The translations under genes were made by a program, and so were the position numbers. Shown here in pieces: positions 8,011 to 15,866 of a stretch of DNA of 43,957 bases. The number at the start of each line of letters is the position of its first letter. Within the stretch, counting starts at the first letter, position 1. This stretch comes from Alistipes muris. Its GTDB lineage: Bacteria > Bacteroidota > Bacteroidia > Bacteroidales > Rikenellaceae. The DNA is taken from positions 1 through 43,957 of the forward strand of contig NZ_CALPDD010000015.1 in assembly GCF_943193205.1 (NCBI RefSeq), given 5' to 3'. The notes below the pieces were generated by a model. It searched no databases. It saw nothing but the letters and a program-made list of their open reading frames with translations, and had not been told where the DNA came from.

Positions 8011-8619
8011 ATGGAGACAAAAAACTACGAAAAGGAAGAACGTTTCGACGCCGCGACCGTCGAAGCGCTCCGCGGCCATTATAGCGAAATCCTGCGCCTC
8101 CTGGGCGAGAACCCGGCCCGCGAAGGACTGCTGAAGACCCCCGAACGGGTGGCCAAGGCGATGTCGTTCCTGACGAAAGGCTACGACGAAAACCCGCTCG
8201 AAATCCTCCGCTCGGCGATGTTCCGCGAAGAATACAAACAGATGGTGCTGGTCAAGGAGATCGAACTCTACTCGCTCTGCGAACACCACATGCTGCCGTT
8301 CTACGGCAAAGCCCACGTGGCCTACATCCCCGACGGCCGCATTACGGGCCTGTCGAAGATAGCCCGTGTAGTGGAGTGCTTTGCCCGGCGGCTGCAAGTA
8401 CAGGAACGGCTGACCGTCCAAATCCGCGACTGCATCCAGGAAGCGCTCAACCCGATGGGGGTGGCGGTGGTCATCGAAGCGAGCCACATGTGCATGCAGA
8501 TGCGCGGCATCGAGAAACAACAGTCGGCGACGACGACTTCGGCGTTCACGGGCATCTTCCTTTCGGACCACCGCACGCGCGAAGAGTTCATGACGCTGAT
8601 TTCCCACCGATACCGCTAA
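8011..8619 (+). CDS. folE: GTP cyclohydrolase I
   Basis: Converts GTP to 7,8-dihydroneopterin triphosphate, the entry to folate and to queuosine precursors; QueD for the latter branch is encoded at 32512-32973. The 202-residue length is standard. Zinc and active-site residues are in [20 protein letters not shown] and the later [10 protein letters not shown] (second zinc Cys). [22 protein letters not shown] and the [12 protein letters not shown] segment complete the signature. It lies 17 bases after rdgB and ends at a T-tailed stem-loop, closing the 6016-8619 unit. Confidence 0.96.
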   Translation: METKNYEKEERFDAATVEALRGHYSEILRLLGENPAREGLLKTPERVAKAMSFLTKGYDENPLEILRSAMFREEYKQMVLVKEIELYSLCEHHMLPFYGKAHVAYIPDGRITGLSKIARVVECFARRLQVQERLTVQIRDCIQEALNPMGVAVVIEASHMCMQMRGIEKQQSATTTSAFTGIFLSDHRTREEFMTLISHRYR

Positions 8620-8642
8620 CGGTGCGCAACCGTTTTCGTTCG

Positions 8643-8673
8643 GACGCTTTCTTCGCAGAGAGCGTCTTTTTTT
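8643..8673 (+). terminator. Intrinsic terminator after folE
   Basis: GACGCT at 8643-8648 pairs with AGCGTC at 8661-8666 (further bases can pair inside), followed by seven T. It lies 23 bases after the folE stop. Confidence 0.8.
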
Positions 8674-8765
8674 ATGACCCGTCCGGTTTTTCCGGAGCAC
8701 ACAACCGCTTGCGGAACGAATTTTGAAACATTCCGCCCGACAGCAAACCATAAATCTGAAAAACC

Positions 8766-9407
8766 ATGACCGTCAAAACCATTCACTTCTTAGCGATCGC
8801 ACTGCTCGCAGCTGCGGTCAGCTCGTGCCAGAAGGATCCGTCGACATCGGCCCTGCACCGGGAGTACTTAGTCTACACCGACCGCGACCGCGCCGCCGAC
8901 TTCGCGGCTTTCGAGACCTTCTATCTGCCCGACAGCATTCTGATTATCGGCAACAACAAACAAACCGAATATTGGAAGGACGCCGACGCGCTTGAAATCG
9001 TCGGCACCGTAGCCTTCGAGCTGGAAGCGGCCGGATTCCTGCGGACTTCCGAAAAACAAAACGCCGACTTAGGCGTCCAACTGAGCTATGTGGAACGCGA
9101 AACCTACTTCGTCGGCTCGAACAACCCCTACTGGTGGTGGTACTATCCCTACTACTGGAGCCCGGGCTACTGGGGCGACTGGATGGGCTGGTTCTACCCC
9201 TACCGCGTCTACTACGGCTACACGGCCGGGTCGCTGCTGCTCGAAATGATGGACCTGAAAGCCACCCGGGTCGAGGGCAAACGCCTGCCCGTCGTCTGGG
9301 ACAGCTTCATGAGCGGTCTGCTGACCTCGAATGCCAGCCTCAACCAGGAACGCACGCTCCAAGCCGTCGAACAGGCTTTCGCGCAATCGCCCTACCTCTA
9401 CGAATAA
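8766..9407 (+). CDS. DUF4136-type lipoprotein
   Basis: The 213-residue product begins with a lipoprotein signal peptide ending SSCQKD (Cys near residue 21). The mature part follows the DUF4136 pattern: a DRAADFAAFETFYLPDS strand, a region pairing an EIVGTVAFELEAAGF helix with DLGVQLSYVERETYF, then a tyrosine/tryptophan-rich stretch (NPYWWWYYPYYWSPGYWG) and GSLLLEMMDLK. It ends with helices typical of this family (LNQERTLQAVEQAFAQSPYL). The function of the family is unknown; envelope location is inferred. It is followed after 25 bases by a beta-barrel gene, probably co-transcribed. Confidence 0.8.
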   Translation: MTVKTIHFLAIALLAAAVSSCQKDPSTSALHREYLVYTDRDRAADFAAFETFYLPDSILIIGNNKQTEYWKDADALEIVGTVAFELEAAGFLRTSEKQNADLGVQLSYVERETYFVGSNNPYWWWYYPYYWSPGYWGDWMGWFYPYRVYYGYTAGSLLLEMMDLKATRVEGKRLPVVWDSFMSGLLTSNASLNQERTLQAVEQAFAQSPYLYE

Positions 9408-9432
9408 CCGATCACCATTTTACGCAGCAATC

Positions 9433-10059
9433 ATGAAAACGACAAAATACCTCCGTATTGCAGCGCTCTGCACCCTGTTGCTGGCCCTTGCCCGGCCCGG
9501 TCAGGCGCAAATCTTCCCCAAGTCCTACATCAACATCGACTGGCAAGTCAACGTCCCGCTGGGCAAATCGTTCGCCGACAAGGCTTCGGGCTGGGGCATG
9601 AACTTCGAGGGCGGCTACCGCATCACGCCGGCCGTGGCCGTGGGTCCGTTCATCTCGTTCCACACCAACCTCCAGAACATCGACCGCCGGACGCTCTACC
9701 TGAACGACGGCTCGGCGCTGACGACCAACCAGAAACACGCCGTGTTCCAACTGCCGTTCGGTGCGACGGGCCGCTACAGCTGGCTCAACGACAGCATCTT
9801 CCAACCCTACGTCGGGATGAAGCTGGGCGCCTGCTACTCGCAGTTCTCGTCGTACTACTATGTTATCAAGCAGTACGAAAACACCTGGGGATTCTACCTC
9901 TCGCCCGAAGTAGGCGTCTCGATCTTCCCCAATCCGAACTACCGTTTCGGACTGCACCTGGCACTCTATTACAGCTACGCGACCAACAGCACCAACCTGC
10001 TCACCTACAAGGTCGACAACCTCAGCAACTTCGGCCTGCGGGTAGGTATTTCGTTCTAA
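9433..10059 (+). CDS. Outer-membrane beta-barrel protein
   Basis: A 208-residue protein with a signal peptide (MKTTKYLRIAALCTLLLALARPGQAQ, cleavage near residue 26) and the strand pattern of a small porin-like barrel: WQVNVPLGKSF, WGMNFEGGYRITPAVAVGPFISFHTN, FQLPFGATGRYSW, FQPYVGMKLGACYSQFSSYYY, FYLSPEVGVSIFPNPNYRFGLHLALYYSYAT, ending FGLRVGISF with a terminal aromatic residue. No specific function can be assigned. It is the second gene of the DUF4136 unit, closed by a strong terminator. The upstream in-frame extension to 9331 overlaps the DUF4136 gene and is rejected. Confidence 0.8.
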   Translation: MKTTKYLRIAALCTLLLALARPGQAQIFPKSYINIDWQVNVPLGKSFADKASGWGMNFEGGYRITPAVAVGPFISFHTNLQNIDRRTLYLNDGSALTTNQKHAVFQLPFGATGRYSWLNDSIFQPYVGMKLGACYSQFSSYYYVIKQYENTWGFYLSPEVGVSIFPNPNYRFGLHLALYYSYATNSTNLLTYKVDNLSNFGLRVGISF

Positions 10060-10061
10060 TG

Positions 10062-10100
10062 AAAAGAGGGCTCCTGGAATCGTCCAGGAGCCCTCTTTTT
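10062..10100. terminator. Bidirectional intrinsic terminator
   Basis: AGAGGGCTCCTGGA and its perfect complement around ATCG, with A bases on the left and TTTTTT on the right. It lies between the convergent barrel gene (stop 10059) and the small Cys-rich lipoprotein gene (minus strand, stop 10116). Confidence 0.9.
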
Positions 10101-10115
10101 TCCGTACCGGATTGG

Positions 10116-10322
10116 TTATTCGGCAGCAGCTTCGCACTTCTCGCAAGCCGTCGAATCGCACTTCTCGCACTCACCGGTGCAAGCGGTTTCAGCAGCAGCT
10201 TCCACGACAGCGGTCTCTTCAGCAGCAGCGGCAGCCTCGGCAGCCTTCTTGTTGGCGTTGCCGCAGCAGCCTACCATAGCCACAGCAGCGAGAACCACAA
10301 CGAAAGAAAAAATCTTTTTCAT
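10116..10322 (-). CDS. Small Cys-rich lipoprotein (68 aa)
   Basis: A tiny secreted lipoprotein: signal peptide MKKIFSFVVVLAAVAMVGC with lipobox at Cys19, then an Ala/Glu-rich linker and a tail of five cysteines spaced C-x3-C-x2-C-x4-C-x2-C (CTGECEKCDSTACEKC). The tail could bind a metal or form disulfides; this is inference. It has its own complete promoter (TTG-19-TAACTTTG) and sits on a bidirectional terminator, so it is a genuine short monocistronic gene. Repetitive GCAGCA codons encode the Ala-rich linker. I do not recognise a named family. Confidence 0.75.
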   Translation of the reverse strand: MKKIFSFVVVLAAVAMVGCCGNANKKAAEAAAAAEETAVVEAAAETACTGECEKCDSTACEKCEAAAE

Positions 10323-10325
10323 AGC

Positions 10326-10339
10326 TTCAAACGTTTGAA
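10326..10339. promoter_or_regulatory. Perfect palindrome in the 5' leader of the Cys-rich lipoprotein gene
   Basis: TTCAAACGTTTGAA, a perfect 14-base palindrome, ends three bases before the start codon (10322) and is downstream of the predicted transcript start. It could be an operator or could fold over the translation start; the role is unknown. Confidence 0.45.
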
Positions 10340-10360
10340 ATTAGTTGTTTTACATCGCCG

Positions 10361-10390
10361 CAAAGTTAGACAATCGTAAGAAATATGCAA
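10361..10390 (-). promoter_or_regulatory. Promoter of the small Cys-rich lipoprotein gene
   Basis: On the minus strand: TTG (10388-10390), a 19-base spacer, TAACTTTG (10361-10368). The transcript leader would be about 30 bases and would contain the palindrome at 10326-10339. Confidence 0.75.
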
Positions 10391-10425
10391 GGAAATTCCA
10401 AGATTTTTCCGAATCGCACCGCCGC

Positions 10426-10899
10426 TCAATACCGGAAATCGCGCAGCGAAAGCGGCTCGCTTTTGGGAAAAGCCTTGGGGAAAGTGCCCGACACGCGGCC
10501 TTTGAGAATGATGGCTTCCTCAAGGGTCAGGCAATTGCCCACCGTCACCCGGAAATAGGGATTTTCGTAGAACATGTAGACCGGCGTGCCGGGGAACGTC
10601 TCCTCGAAGAGCTCCTTGGCCGCCGCCGCACCCGCCCGGGCGTTGTGGCCATTGTCGGAAAAGATGCACACCCGATAGGCCTTGAGCGCCGGGGTTCGGA
10701 CGCTCCGCGATGCCTCGGCCACCGCTTCCGCTGCGTCGCCGTATTCGGTCACCGTCACCGTGGCCGGGGTCTGCGCATACGGCGTCGCCGCAGGCCGGGC
10801 CAGCCGTCCCTTGAAGGCGCCGAGCGACTGAGCCGCCGCCGGACGCCCGCACAATGCCGCTGCAAACACCAGCAGCCCAATCAGATACTTGTTTATCAC
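10426..10899 (-). CDS. Secreted SPOR-like protein
   Basis: A 157-residue product with a signal peptide (MINKYLIGLLVFAAALCGRPAAAQ). After a variable segment, residues of about 90-145 read like a SPOR-type peptidoglycan-binding fold: a YRVCIFSDNGHNARAGAAAAKELFEETFP strand-helix, then TPVYMFYENPYFRVTVGNCLTLEEA. The similarity is judged by eye, so the domain call is moderate. The start codon is GTG (10897-10899) overlapping the upstream stop as GTGA. It is the last gene of the minus-strand permease-menG operon. Confidence 0.7.
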   Translation of the reverse strand: MINKYLIGLLVFAAALCGRPAAAQSLGAFKGRLARPAATPYAQTPATVTVTEYGDAAEAVAEASRSVRTPALKAYRVCIFSDNGHNARAGAAAAKELFEETFPGTPVYMFYENPYFRVTVGNCLTLEEAIILKGRVSGTFPKAFPKSEPLSLRDFRY

Positions 10900-11429
10900 G
10901 GTTCAAAATGGTTTTGCAGTTCTTCCAACTCCACGCCAAAGGTATTCAAAAATTCGTACAAAGGGACCTTCCCGCGGAAAATATTCAAGGGCACCGGACC
11001 GCATCGGCCCTCCGCCGCGCAGTCGACCGCAACGGAAGCGATTTGCTGCTGCCGGATGCGCCGCGCAAAAGCGTAAAGCGTAAAGGGGTCCGAAATCCGC
11101 AGGCGCCAGCGGGTCGCAATGCTCTGCGTGGTATGGCGTTCGGCCGTGACCGGGTCGCAGAGCTCCGCCCCCACGACGAACGACGGACCCATGAAAATGT
11201 CGAGCGAAGCCTTGTCCAGCACCAACTTATAGCCCGTGTCGTTGCGCAGGCGCAGCACAACGTCCAGCTCCGTCAGACCGCGCATCCCGACCCGTTCGAC
11301 CGCTTCGACACGGATGTTTTCCCGCGCCTTTTCCAACTTTCGGCGACACGAAGTCATCCCCGCGCACACCGCAAGGCACAACAACAAGAAAAATATTTTA
11401 CGCGTAGCACTCATATCCGAAAGGGTCAT
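10896..11429 (-). CDS. LEA-like lipoprotein, hypothetical
   Basis: A 177-residue product with an N-terminal hydrophobic segment and lipobox (FFLLLCLAVCAGMTSC). The middle part (LTELDVVLRLRNDTGYKLVLDKASLDIFMG) resembles the LEA_2/water-stress type beta domain of many Bacteroidetes lipoproteins; the assignment is tentative. The start at 11429 is chosen because it overlaps the menG stop as ATGA; an ATG 15 bases further in (11414) is the alternative. The stop overlaps the GTG of the SPOR-like gene. A longer open frame extends upstream through menG in another frame and is a shadow. Confidence 0.7.
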   Translation of the reverse strand: MTLSDMSATRKIFFLLLCLAVCAGMTSCRRKLEKARENIRVEAVERVGMRGLTELDVVLRLRNDTGYKLVLDKASLDIFMGPSFVVGAELCDPVTAERHTTQSIATRWRLRISDPFTLYAFARRIRQQQIASVAVDCAAEGRCGPVPLNIFRGKVPLYEFLNTFGVELEELQNHFEP

Positions 11430-12148
11430 CGCCGCACACCTATATATATATACGCTATCCCGCCGCTCAGGCTCCGGGCCCGGCAGTCGGCGAATCCGGC
11501 GCGGCCCATCATCGCCAAGAACGCTTCGGGCGAGGGGAATTCCCCCACCGAGGCAGGCAGATAGTCGTAGGCCCGGCGGTCGTGGGAGACCATCCCGCCC
11601 ACCCACGGCAGAATCCTGCAAAAATAGAACCCGAACAGCGCCCGGAACAACCGGCTGCGCGGCCGCGAGAACTCCAATATAACGACTTTGCCCCCGGGTT
11701 TTATTGCGCGGGCCAACCCGCACAGCCCCGCGTGGAGGTCGCCGAAGTTGCGCACGCCGAACGCCACCGTCGCCGCGTCGTAGCAGGCTTCGGCCGTGGG
11801 ATGTTCGGCGTCGCCCTGGTGCAGTTCGATACGCTCCGCAAGTCCCTGCGCCGCTACCTTGCGGCGGGCTTCGGCCAACATTCTGTCCGACAAATCGACG
11901 CCCGTGACATGCGCACCGGGGATATGCCGCGCCAGCTCGATGGCCAGATCGCCCGTACCCGTCGCCATGTCGAGAATCTGCGCGGGAGCCCCCCGGCGCA
12001 CCTCCACGACCACGCGGCGGCGCCACCAGCGGTCGACGTTGAGCGACAGCGTGTGGTTCAGCAAATCGTAGCGCGGAGCGATGCTGTCGAACATTTCGCG
12101 CACCTCTTCCTTCTTGGAAGCACGTGTATTATAAGGTTTTACCGTCAT
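11426..12148 (-). CDS. menG: Demethylmenaquinone methyltransferase
   Basis: SAM-dependent methyltransferase (UbiE/MenG family) that completes menaquinone, the respiratory quinone expected in this phylum. It has 240 residues. It opens with VREMFDSIAPRYDLLNHTLSLNVDRWWRRR, the UbiE signature region, followed by SAM motif I ILDMATGTGDLAIELA, GVDLSDRMLAEARRK, and VAFGVRNFGDLHAGL near residue 135. KPGGKVVILEFSRP is also characteristic. Its start overlaps the stop of the permease gene (ATGA, 12145-12148) and its stop overlaps the next gene, so all four genes are coupled. Confidence 0.95.
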   Translation of the reverse strand: MTVKPYNTRASKKEEVREMFDSIAPRYDLLNHTLSLNVDRWWRRRVVVEVRRGAPAQILDMATGTGDLAIELARHIPGAHVTGVDLSDRMLAEARRKVAAQGLAERIELHQGDAEHPTAEACYDAATVAFGVRNFGDLHAGLCGLARAIKPGGKVVILEFSRPRSRLFRALFGFYFCRILPWVGGMVSHDRRAYDYLPASVGEFPSPEAFLAMMGRAGFADCRARSLSGGIAYIYIGVRR

Positions 12149-13389
12149 TCGTAGCGGAGTGCTTCAATAGGTTTTATCTTCGAGACGGCCGAAGCCGGGA
12201 CTATCAGCAGGGCCACGATGACCGCCAACACACCGACGTTGAGCAGCAGCAGCCAGCTTCCTCCCAGCGCAACCGGAACTTCGGACAGCAGATAGCCCTC
12301 GGCATCGAGCTTCGCCACCCCGGTCCATTGCTGCAACAGACACAGCGCCAGCCCGATGCCGTTGCCCCACGCCATGCCCCGCAGGGCGATGAAAGCGGCC
12401 CGGCACAGAAATATCCGGCGCAAGGGGCCGTTGCGCATTCCCAACGACTTGAGCAGCCCGATCATCCGCGTGCGCTGCATGACGATGACAAGCAGCGCCG
12501 TCGTCATGTTGAAAAACGCCACCGCCAACATGATGCCGATGATGACCGCCGCGTTGACGTCGTGGGCCTTGAGCCAGTCGAAGATGTTGGCGTACTGCTC
12601 CCCGACGCTCCGCACGGTGAGGTTGTCGCCGAGACCGCTCTCGTCGTAGAACAGCGCCCGGTCGAGCCGCCGCGCGAAATCGTCGGAAGCGGCCAGGCCG
12701 TCGGCAAATATTTCGTAGCCCGTAACCAGGTCGGGACCCCAATCGGAGAGCCGCTGGACGTTGCGCAAATCGGTCATGACCACCGTGTTGTCCATCTCGT
12801 CCATCCCCGACGCATAGATTCCGGCCACCTTGAAGCGGTCGCGGCGGGGCATGTCGCCGTGCTCCACGAAGAGCATCTCCACCCGGTCGCCCACCCCCAG
12901 CATCAGCCGCCGGGCCAGATTGCGCGAGAGCAGAATATCCTTGGTCCGCACCGAACCGCCCACGCGCGGCAATTCGCCCTCGACGAGCCATTCGCCGAAC
13001 GTGCGCCAGTCGTAACTGCCGTCGACCCCCTTGAGCAAAATCCCCTCGACCGCGTCGTCGGTGCGGACGATGCCCCCGCGCACGGCATAGGGGGTCAACG
13101 AAACGAATCCGTCGACCGAACGAATCAACGCTTCGAGCTCGCCGCTCCGCCGCACGGGAGCCGGGCTCAGCGACCGCACGCTCCGGACATCGGTCAGCGT
13201 CGCATGGGCCGCAAACCCGGTAATCTTGCGCGAGACCTCGCGCTTGAAACCCATCATCACGGCCAGCGTCAGAACCATCACCCCCACGCTCAGCGCCACC
13301 GACACCACGGCGATGCGCTCCATGACCCCGGACTTCTCTCCGGGTGCGGGCCGCGCCGTGCGGCGCGCTATGAAAAAGGCGAGATTCAC
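12145..13389 (-). CDS. ABC transporter permease, FtsX/LolC-LolE type
   Basis: A 414-residue inner-membrane permease of the MacB/FtsX fold, close to LolC/LolE that extract lipoproteins for sorting. The N-terminus NLAFFIARRTARPAPGEKSGVMERIAVVSVALSVGVMVLTLAVMMGFKREV has the first membrane segment. A periplasmic domain of about 200 residues follows, then three C-terminal membrane segments (NAAVIIGIMLAVAFFNMTTALLVI, AAFIALRGMAWGNGIGLALCLLQQW, WLLLLNVGVLAVIVALLIVPASAVSKIKPIEALRYE). The GTG at 13387-13389 gives the family-like N-terminus; upstream extension to 13914 is antisense to the Zn-peptidase gene and is rejected. No ATPase partner gene lies here. First gene of the menG operon. Confidence 0.88.
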   Translation of the reverse strand: MNLAFFIARRTARPAPGEKSGVMERIAVVSVALSVGVMVLTLAVMMGFKREVSRKITGFAAHATLTDVRSVRSLSPAPVRRSGELEALIRSVDGFVSLTPYAVRGGIVRTDDAVEGILLKGVDGSYDWRTFGEWLVEGELPRVGGSVRTKDILLSRNLARRLMLGVGDRVEMLFVEHGDMPRRDRFKVAGIYASGMDEMDNTVVMTDLRNVQRLSDWGPDLVTGYEIFADGLAASDDFARRLDRALFYDESGLGDNLTVRSVGEQYANIFDWLKAHDVNAAVIIGIMLAVAFFNMTTALLVIVMQRTRMIGLLKSLGMRNGPLRRIFLCRAAFIALRGMAWGNGIGLALCLLQQWTGVAKLDAEGYLLSEVPVALGGSWLLLLNVGVLAVIVALLIVPASAVSKIKPIEALRYE

Positions 13390-13438
13390 AGTGAGGTACG
13401 ATTTATGGGAAATCCATGCAAAGTAACATAAAAATTCG

Positions 13439-13446
13439 TATTTTTG
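13439..13446 (+). promoter_or_regulatory. Probable -7 element for the Zn-peptidase operon
   Basis: TATTTTTG fits TAnnTTTG; no clear TTG at the -33 distance. The leader to the ATG at 13531 would be about 80 bases. Opposite, on the minus strand, only a near match (TTACTTTG) precedes the permease gene. Confidence 0.4.
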
Positions 13447-13530
13447 CCCCACCGGACGGCATTTTTGTGCAGCGCGGGTCCGCCTGCCGCAACGGCCGTC
13501 GCGGGGCACGCACCCCAAAAACCGCAGCTT

Positions 13531-14289
13531 ATGATCATGCAACCCCTTGTCGCACTGCTCCATGCAGCGCTCTACGTCAACCGTTACGCCAACGACCCGG
13601 CCTCGATGGGCATCTTCGTGCTCATCATCGTCATCGGTATCGCCGGATACATCGTGCAGGCGCGGCTCCAGTCGGTCTTCGCCAAATACTCCAAGGTCCG
13701 CTTCCCGGGCGGGCTCACGGGTGCCGAAGTGGCCGAGAAGATGCTGCGCGACAACAACATACACAACGTGCGCGTGACCCATGTCAAGGGCCACCTGACC
13801 GACCATTTCGACCCGCGCAACATGACCGTCAACCTCAGCGAATCGGTCTACTCGTCCGACAGCGTGGCGGCCGCCGCCGTTGCGGCCCACGAATGCGGCC
13901 ACGCCATCCAGCACGCCCGCGACTACGCCCCGCTACGGCTGCGCTCGCAGCTGGTTCCCGTGGTGACGTTCTCTTCCAAGGCAGCCATGATTACCATCAT
14001 CGTTGGCCTGCTTATCATGGCGGCGACCAACAACGAACTTGTCTGCTGGATCGGCGTGGGACTCATCGCCATGTCGGCCCTCTTTTCGATAGTCACCCTG
14101 CCCGTCGAATACAACGCTTCGGCCCGCGCCCTGGAATGGCTGGAAAGCAGCCGCACCATGCAGGGTGCCCAGCTTGCACAAGCCAAGGAAGCCCTTTCGT
14201 GGGCCGCGCGGACCTACTTAGTTGCGGCCGTGAGCGCCATCGCCTCGGTACTCTACTACGTCTTTCTGATTCTCGGACGCCGCCGCTGA
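13531..14289 (+). CDS. Membrane zinc metallopeptidase, YugP/Zn_peptidase_2 family
   Basis: A 252-residue membrane protein with the zinc-metalloprotease motif HECGH at residues 120-124. A membrane segment stands at about 27-45 (GIFVLIIVIGIAGYIVQARL) and further segments in the C-terminal half (AAMITIIVGLLIMAATNNELVCWIGVGLIAMSALFSIVTLPVE, YLVAAVSAIASVLYYVFLIL). VEYNASARALEWL is typical of PF04298. Substrates are unknown for this family. An in-frame ATG at 13444 adds a non-hydrophobic extension and is less likely. The stop overlaps the SGNH hydrolase start (TGATG), so the genes are coupled. Confidence 0.9.
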   Translation: MIMQPLVALLHAALYVNRYANDPASMGIFVLIIVIGIAGYIVQARLQSVFAKYSKVRFPGGLTGAEVAEKMLRDNNIHNVRVTHVKGHLTDHFDPRNMTVNLSESVYSSDSVAAAAVAAHECGHAIQHARDYAPLRLRSQLVPVVTFSSKAAMITIIVGLLIMAATNNELVCWIGVGLIAMSALFSIVTLPVEYNASARALEWLESSRTMQGAQLAQAKEALSWAARTYLVAAVSAIASVLYYVFLILGRRR

Positions 14290-15866
14290 TGGAACGGGCC
14301 CCCGAAAACTACACCCGCAGCGGATGGATTGCGGCCGCGGCGCTCCTCGGAGTGCTCGTGGCCGTGAGTTTCATCCCCCCGCAGAGCGTGGGCGGCGTGA
14401 AGTTCCGGCGTGCCAACATCCTCTCGGACTTGGTGGCTTTCGACGACAGCGCGGCCGACACCCCCTCGTCGGCGGTCTTCGACGAAGAAGAATTCCATGT
14501 CGACATGGCCGAAGTGGCCGAACGTATCGAAACCGAAGTGGCCACGCCCCATGTGCAGACCCTTTTCGAGTGGACCATCGGCCGCGACACCACCCTGCGG
14601 CCCCTCTTCAGGCCCGACACCGTGTTGTGCCCCGAACGGCGCATCGTCCCCATCGAAGAATACGATTCGGTCCGCACAGACGGCATGCGGGCGTTCTACG
14701 ACAAACTGCTCGCCGACGGGCGCCCCGTGCGCATCGCCGTGCTGGGCGATTCGTTCATCGAGGGCGACATTCTGACGGCCGACCTGCGCGAACGCATGCA
14801 GGAAACCTTCGGCGGGGGCGGCCCGGGCTTCGCACCCGTGGCATCGCCGCTCACCTACTTCCGCCGCACGGTCAAGACCGTGTCCAAGGGCTGGACCGCC
14901 TACAACATCATGCAGCGCAAGAAGACCCCCGAGAGCCTGCGCCAGAAATTCTACGTCTCGGGCTGGGTGTGCCAGGCCGGGCCCGGCGCCTCGACGCGCT
15001 GGGAACCCACCGCCTACCGCCGCAAGCTCGACGACTGCACCTGCGGGCGCATCTTCTTCCTCTCGCCCGACAGCAGTCGCGTCGAAGTGACGGTCAACGA
15101 CACGCTGCGGCAGGAATTCGCCATCGCGGGCGACCCCTCCGTCCGGCAAATCGCCGTGACGGCACCCCGCATCGGCTCGCTGGGCTTCCGCGTAGTGCGG
15201 GGCCACGAACGGTTCGTGGGCTACGGCGCCGTCATGGAGGGCGAGGGGGTGAGCGTGGACAACTACTCGATCCGCAGCAACAACGGGCAGGCCATGTTCT
15301 GGACCGACCCCTCGGTCGACGCCCAGATCGACGCCATGCTCGACTACGACCTTGTCATCCTGCAATACGGGCTCAACATCATGCAGCAGGGGGTCTACAA
15401 CTATACGAACTACGCCGCCAAAATCGAGAAGATGGTGGGCTTCGTGCGCGAATGCTTCCCCGGCGCCGCGGTTCTGGTCATGGGGGTCAGCGACCGCTCG
15501 GTGCGCAGCGACACCGATTTCGAGCGGATGGACGCCGTGCCCCACATGATTTCGTACCAACGGCTTGCCGCAAGGCGTTCGCAGGCCGCGTTCTGGCCCA
15601 CGAGCGACGCCATGCGTGCGCTGGGCGGCATGGAACGCTTCGTCCGCAACGGCTGGGCGGGCAAGGACTACACCCACATCAACTACGCCGGAGGCACCCG
15701 CATAGCCCATGCGCTTTTCGACGCGCTGAACCACCGCGCCTGCACCCTCCGCCGAAGCCACCGGCAACGGCAGCCCGAGGTTCCGGTGATGGATTCGCTC
15801 CAGCACGAACGCATCCGGCGGCAGCTACTCTACCGCCCCCGGCCCATCGACCCCTCCGCACCATGA
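14289..15866 (+). CDS. SGNH/GDSL-type hydrolase, MBOAT partner
   Basis: A 525-residue protein with one N-terminal membrane anchor (WIAAAALLGVLVAVSFIPP, residues 13-31) and an extracytoplasmic SGNH-fold domain. Block I is LGDSFIEGD, with the nucleophile Ser at 155. The block III-like segment is ILQYGLNIMQ (G-x-N). Block V is KDYTHIN with Asp and His near the C-terminal end. A beta-rich domain is inserted between blocks I and III. Its pairing with the MBOAT gene (ATGA overlap at 15863-15866) suggests that the two transfer or edit acyl groups on an exported polysaccharide, as AlgI/AlgJ-like pairs do; the target is unknown. Confidence 0.85.
   Translation: MERAPENYTRSGWIAAAALLGVLVAVSFIPPQSVGGVKFRRANILSDLVAFDDSAADTPSSAVFDEEEFHVDMAEVAERIETEVATPHVQTLFEWTIGRDTTLRPLFRPDTVLCPERRIVPIEEYDSVRTDGMRAFYDKLLADGRPVRIAVLGDSFIEGDILTADLRERMQETFGGGGPGFAPVASPLTYFRRTVKTVSKGWTAYNIMQRKKTPESLRQKFYVSGWVCQAGPGASTRWEPTAYRRKLDDCTCGRIFFLSPDSSRVEVTVNDTLRQEFAIAGDPSVRQIAVTAPRIGSLGFRVVRGHERFVGYGAVMEGEGVSVDNYSIRSNNGQAMFWTDPSVDAQIDAMLDYDLVILQYGLNIMQQGVYNYTNYAAKIEKMVGFVRECFPGAAVLVMGVSDRSVRSDTDFERMDAVPHMISYQRLAARRSQAAFWPTSDAMRALGGMERFVRNGWAGKDYTHINYAGGTRIAHALFDALNHRACTLRRSHRQRQPEVPVMDSLQHERIRRQLLYRPRPIDPSAP

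Noticed and set aside
12145..13914. Extension of the permease gene to 13914
   Set aside because: The extra 175 codons are antisense to the Zn-peptidase gene; the family-like N-terminus begins at the GTG at 13389.
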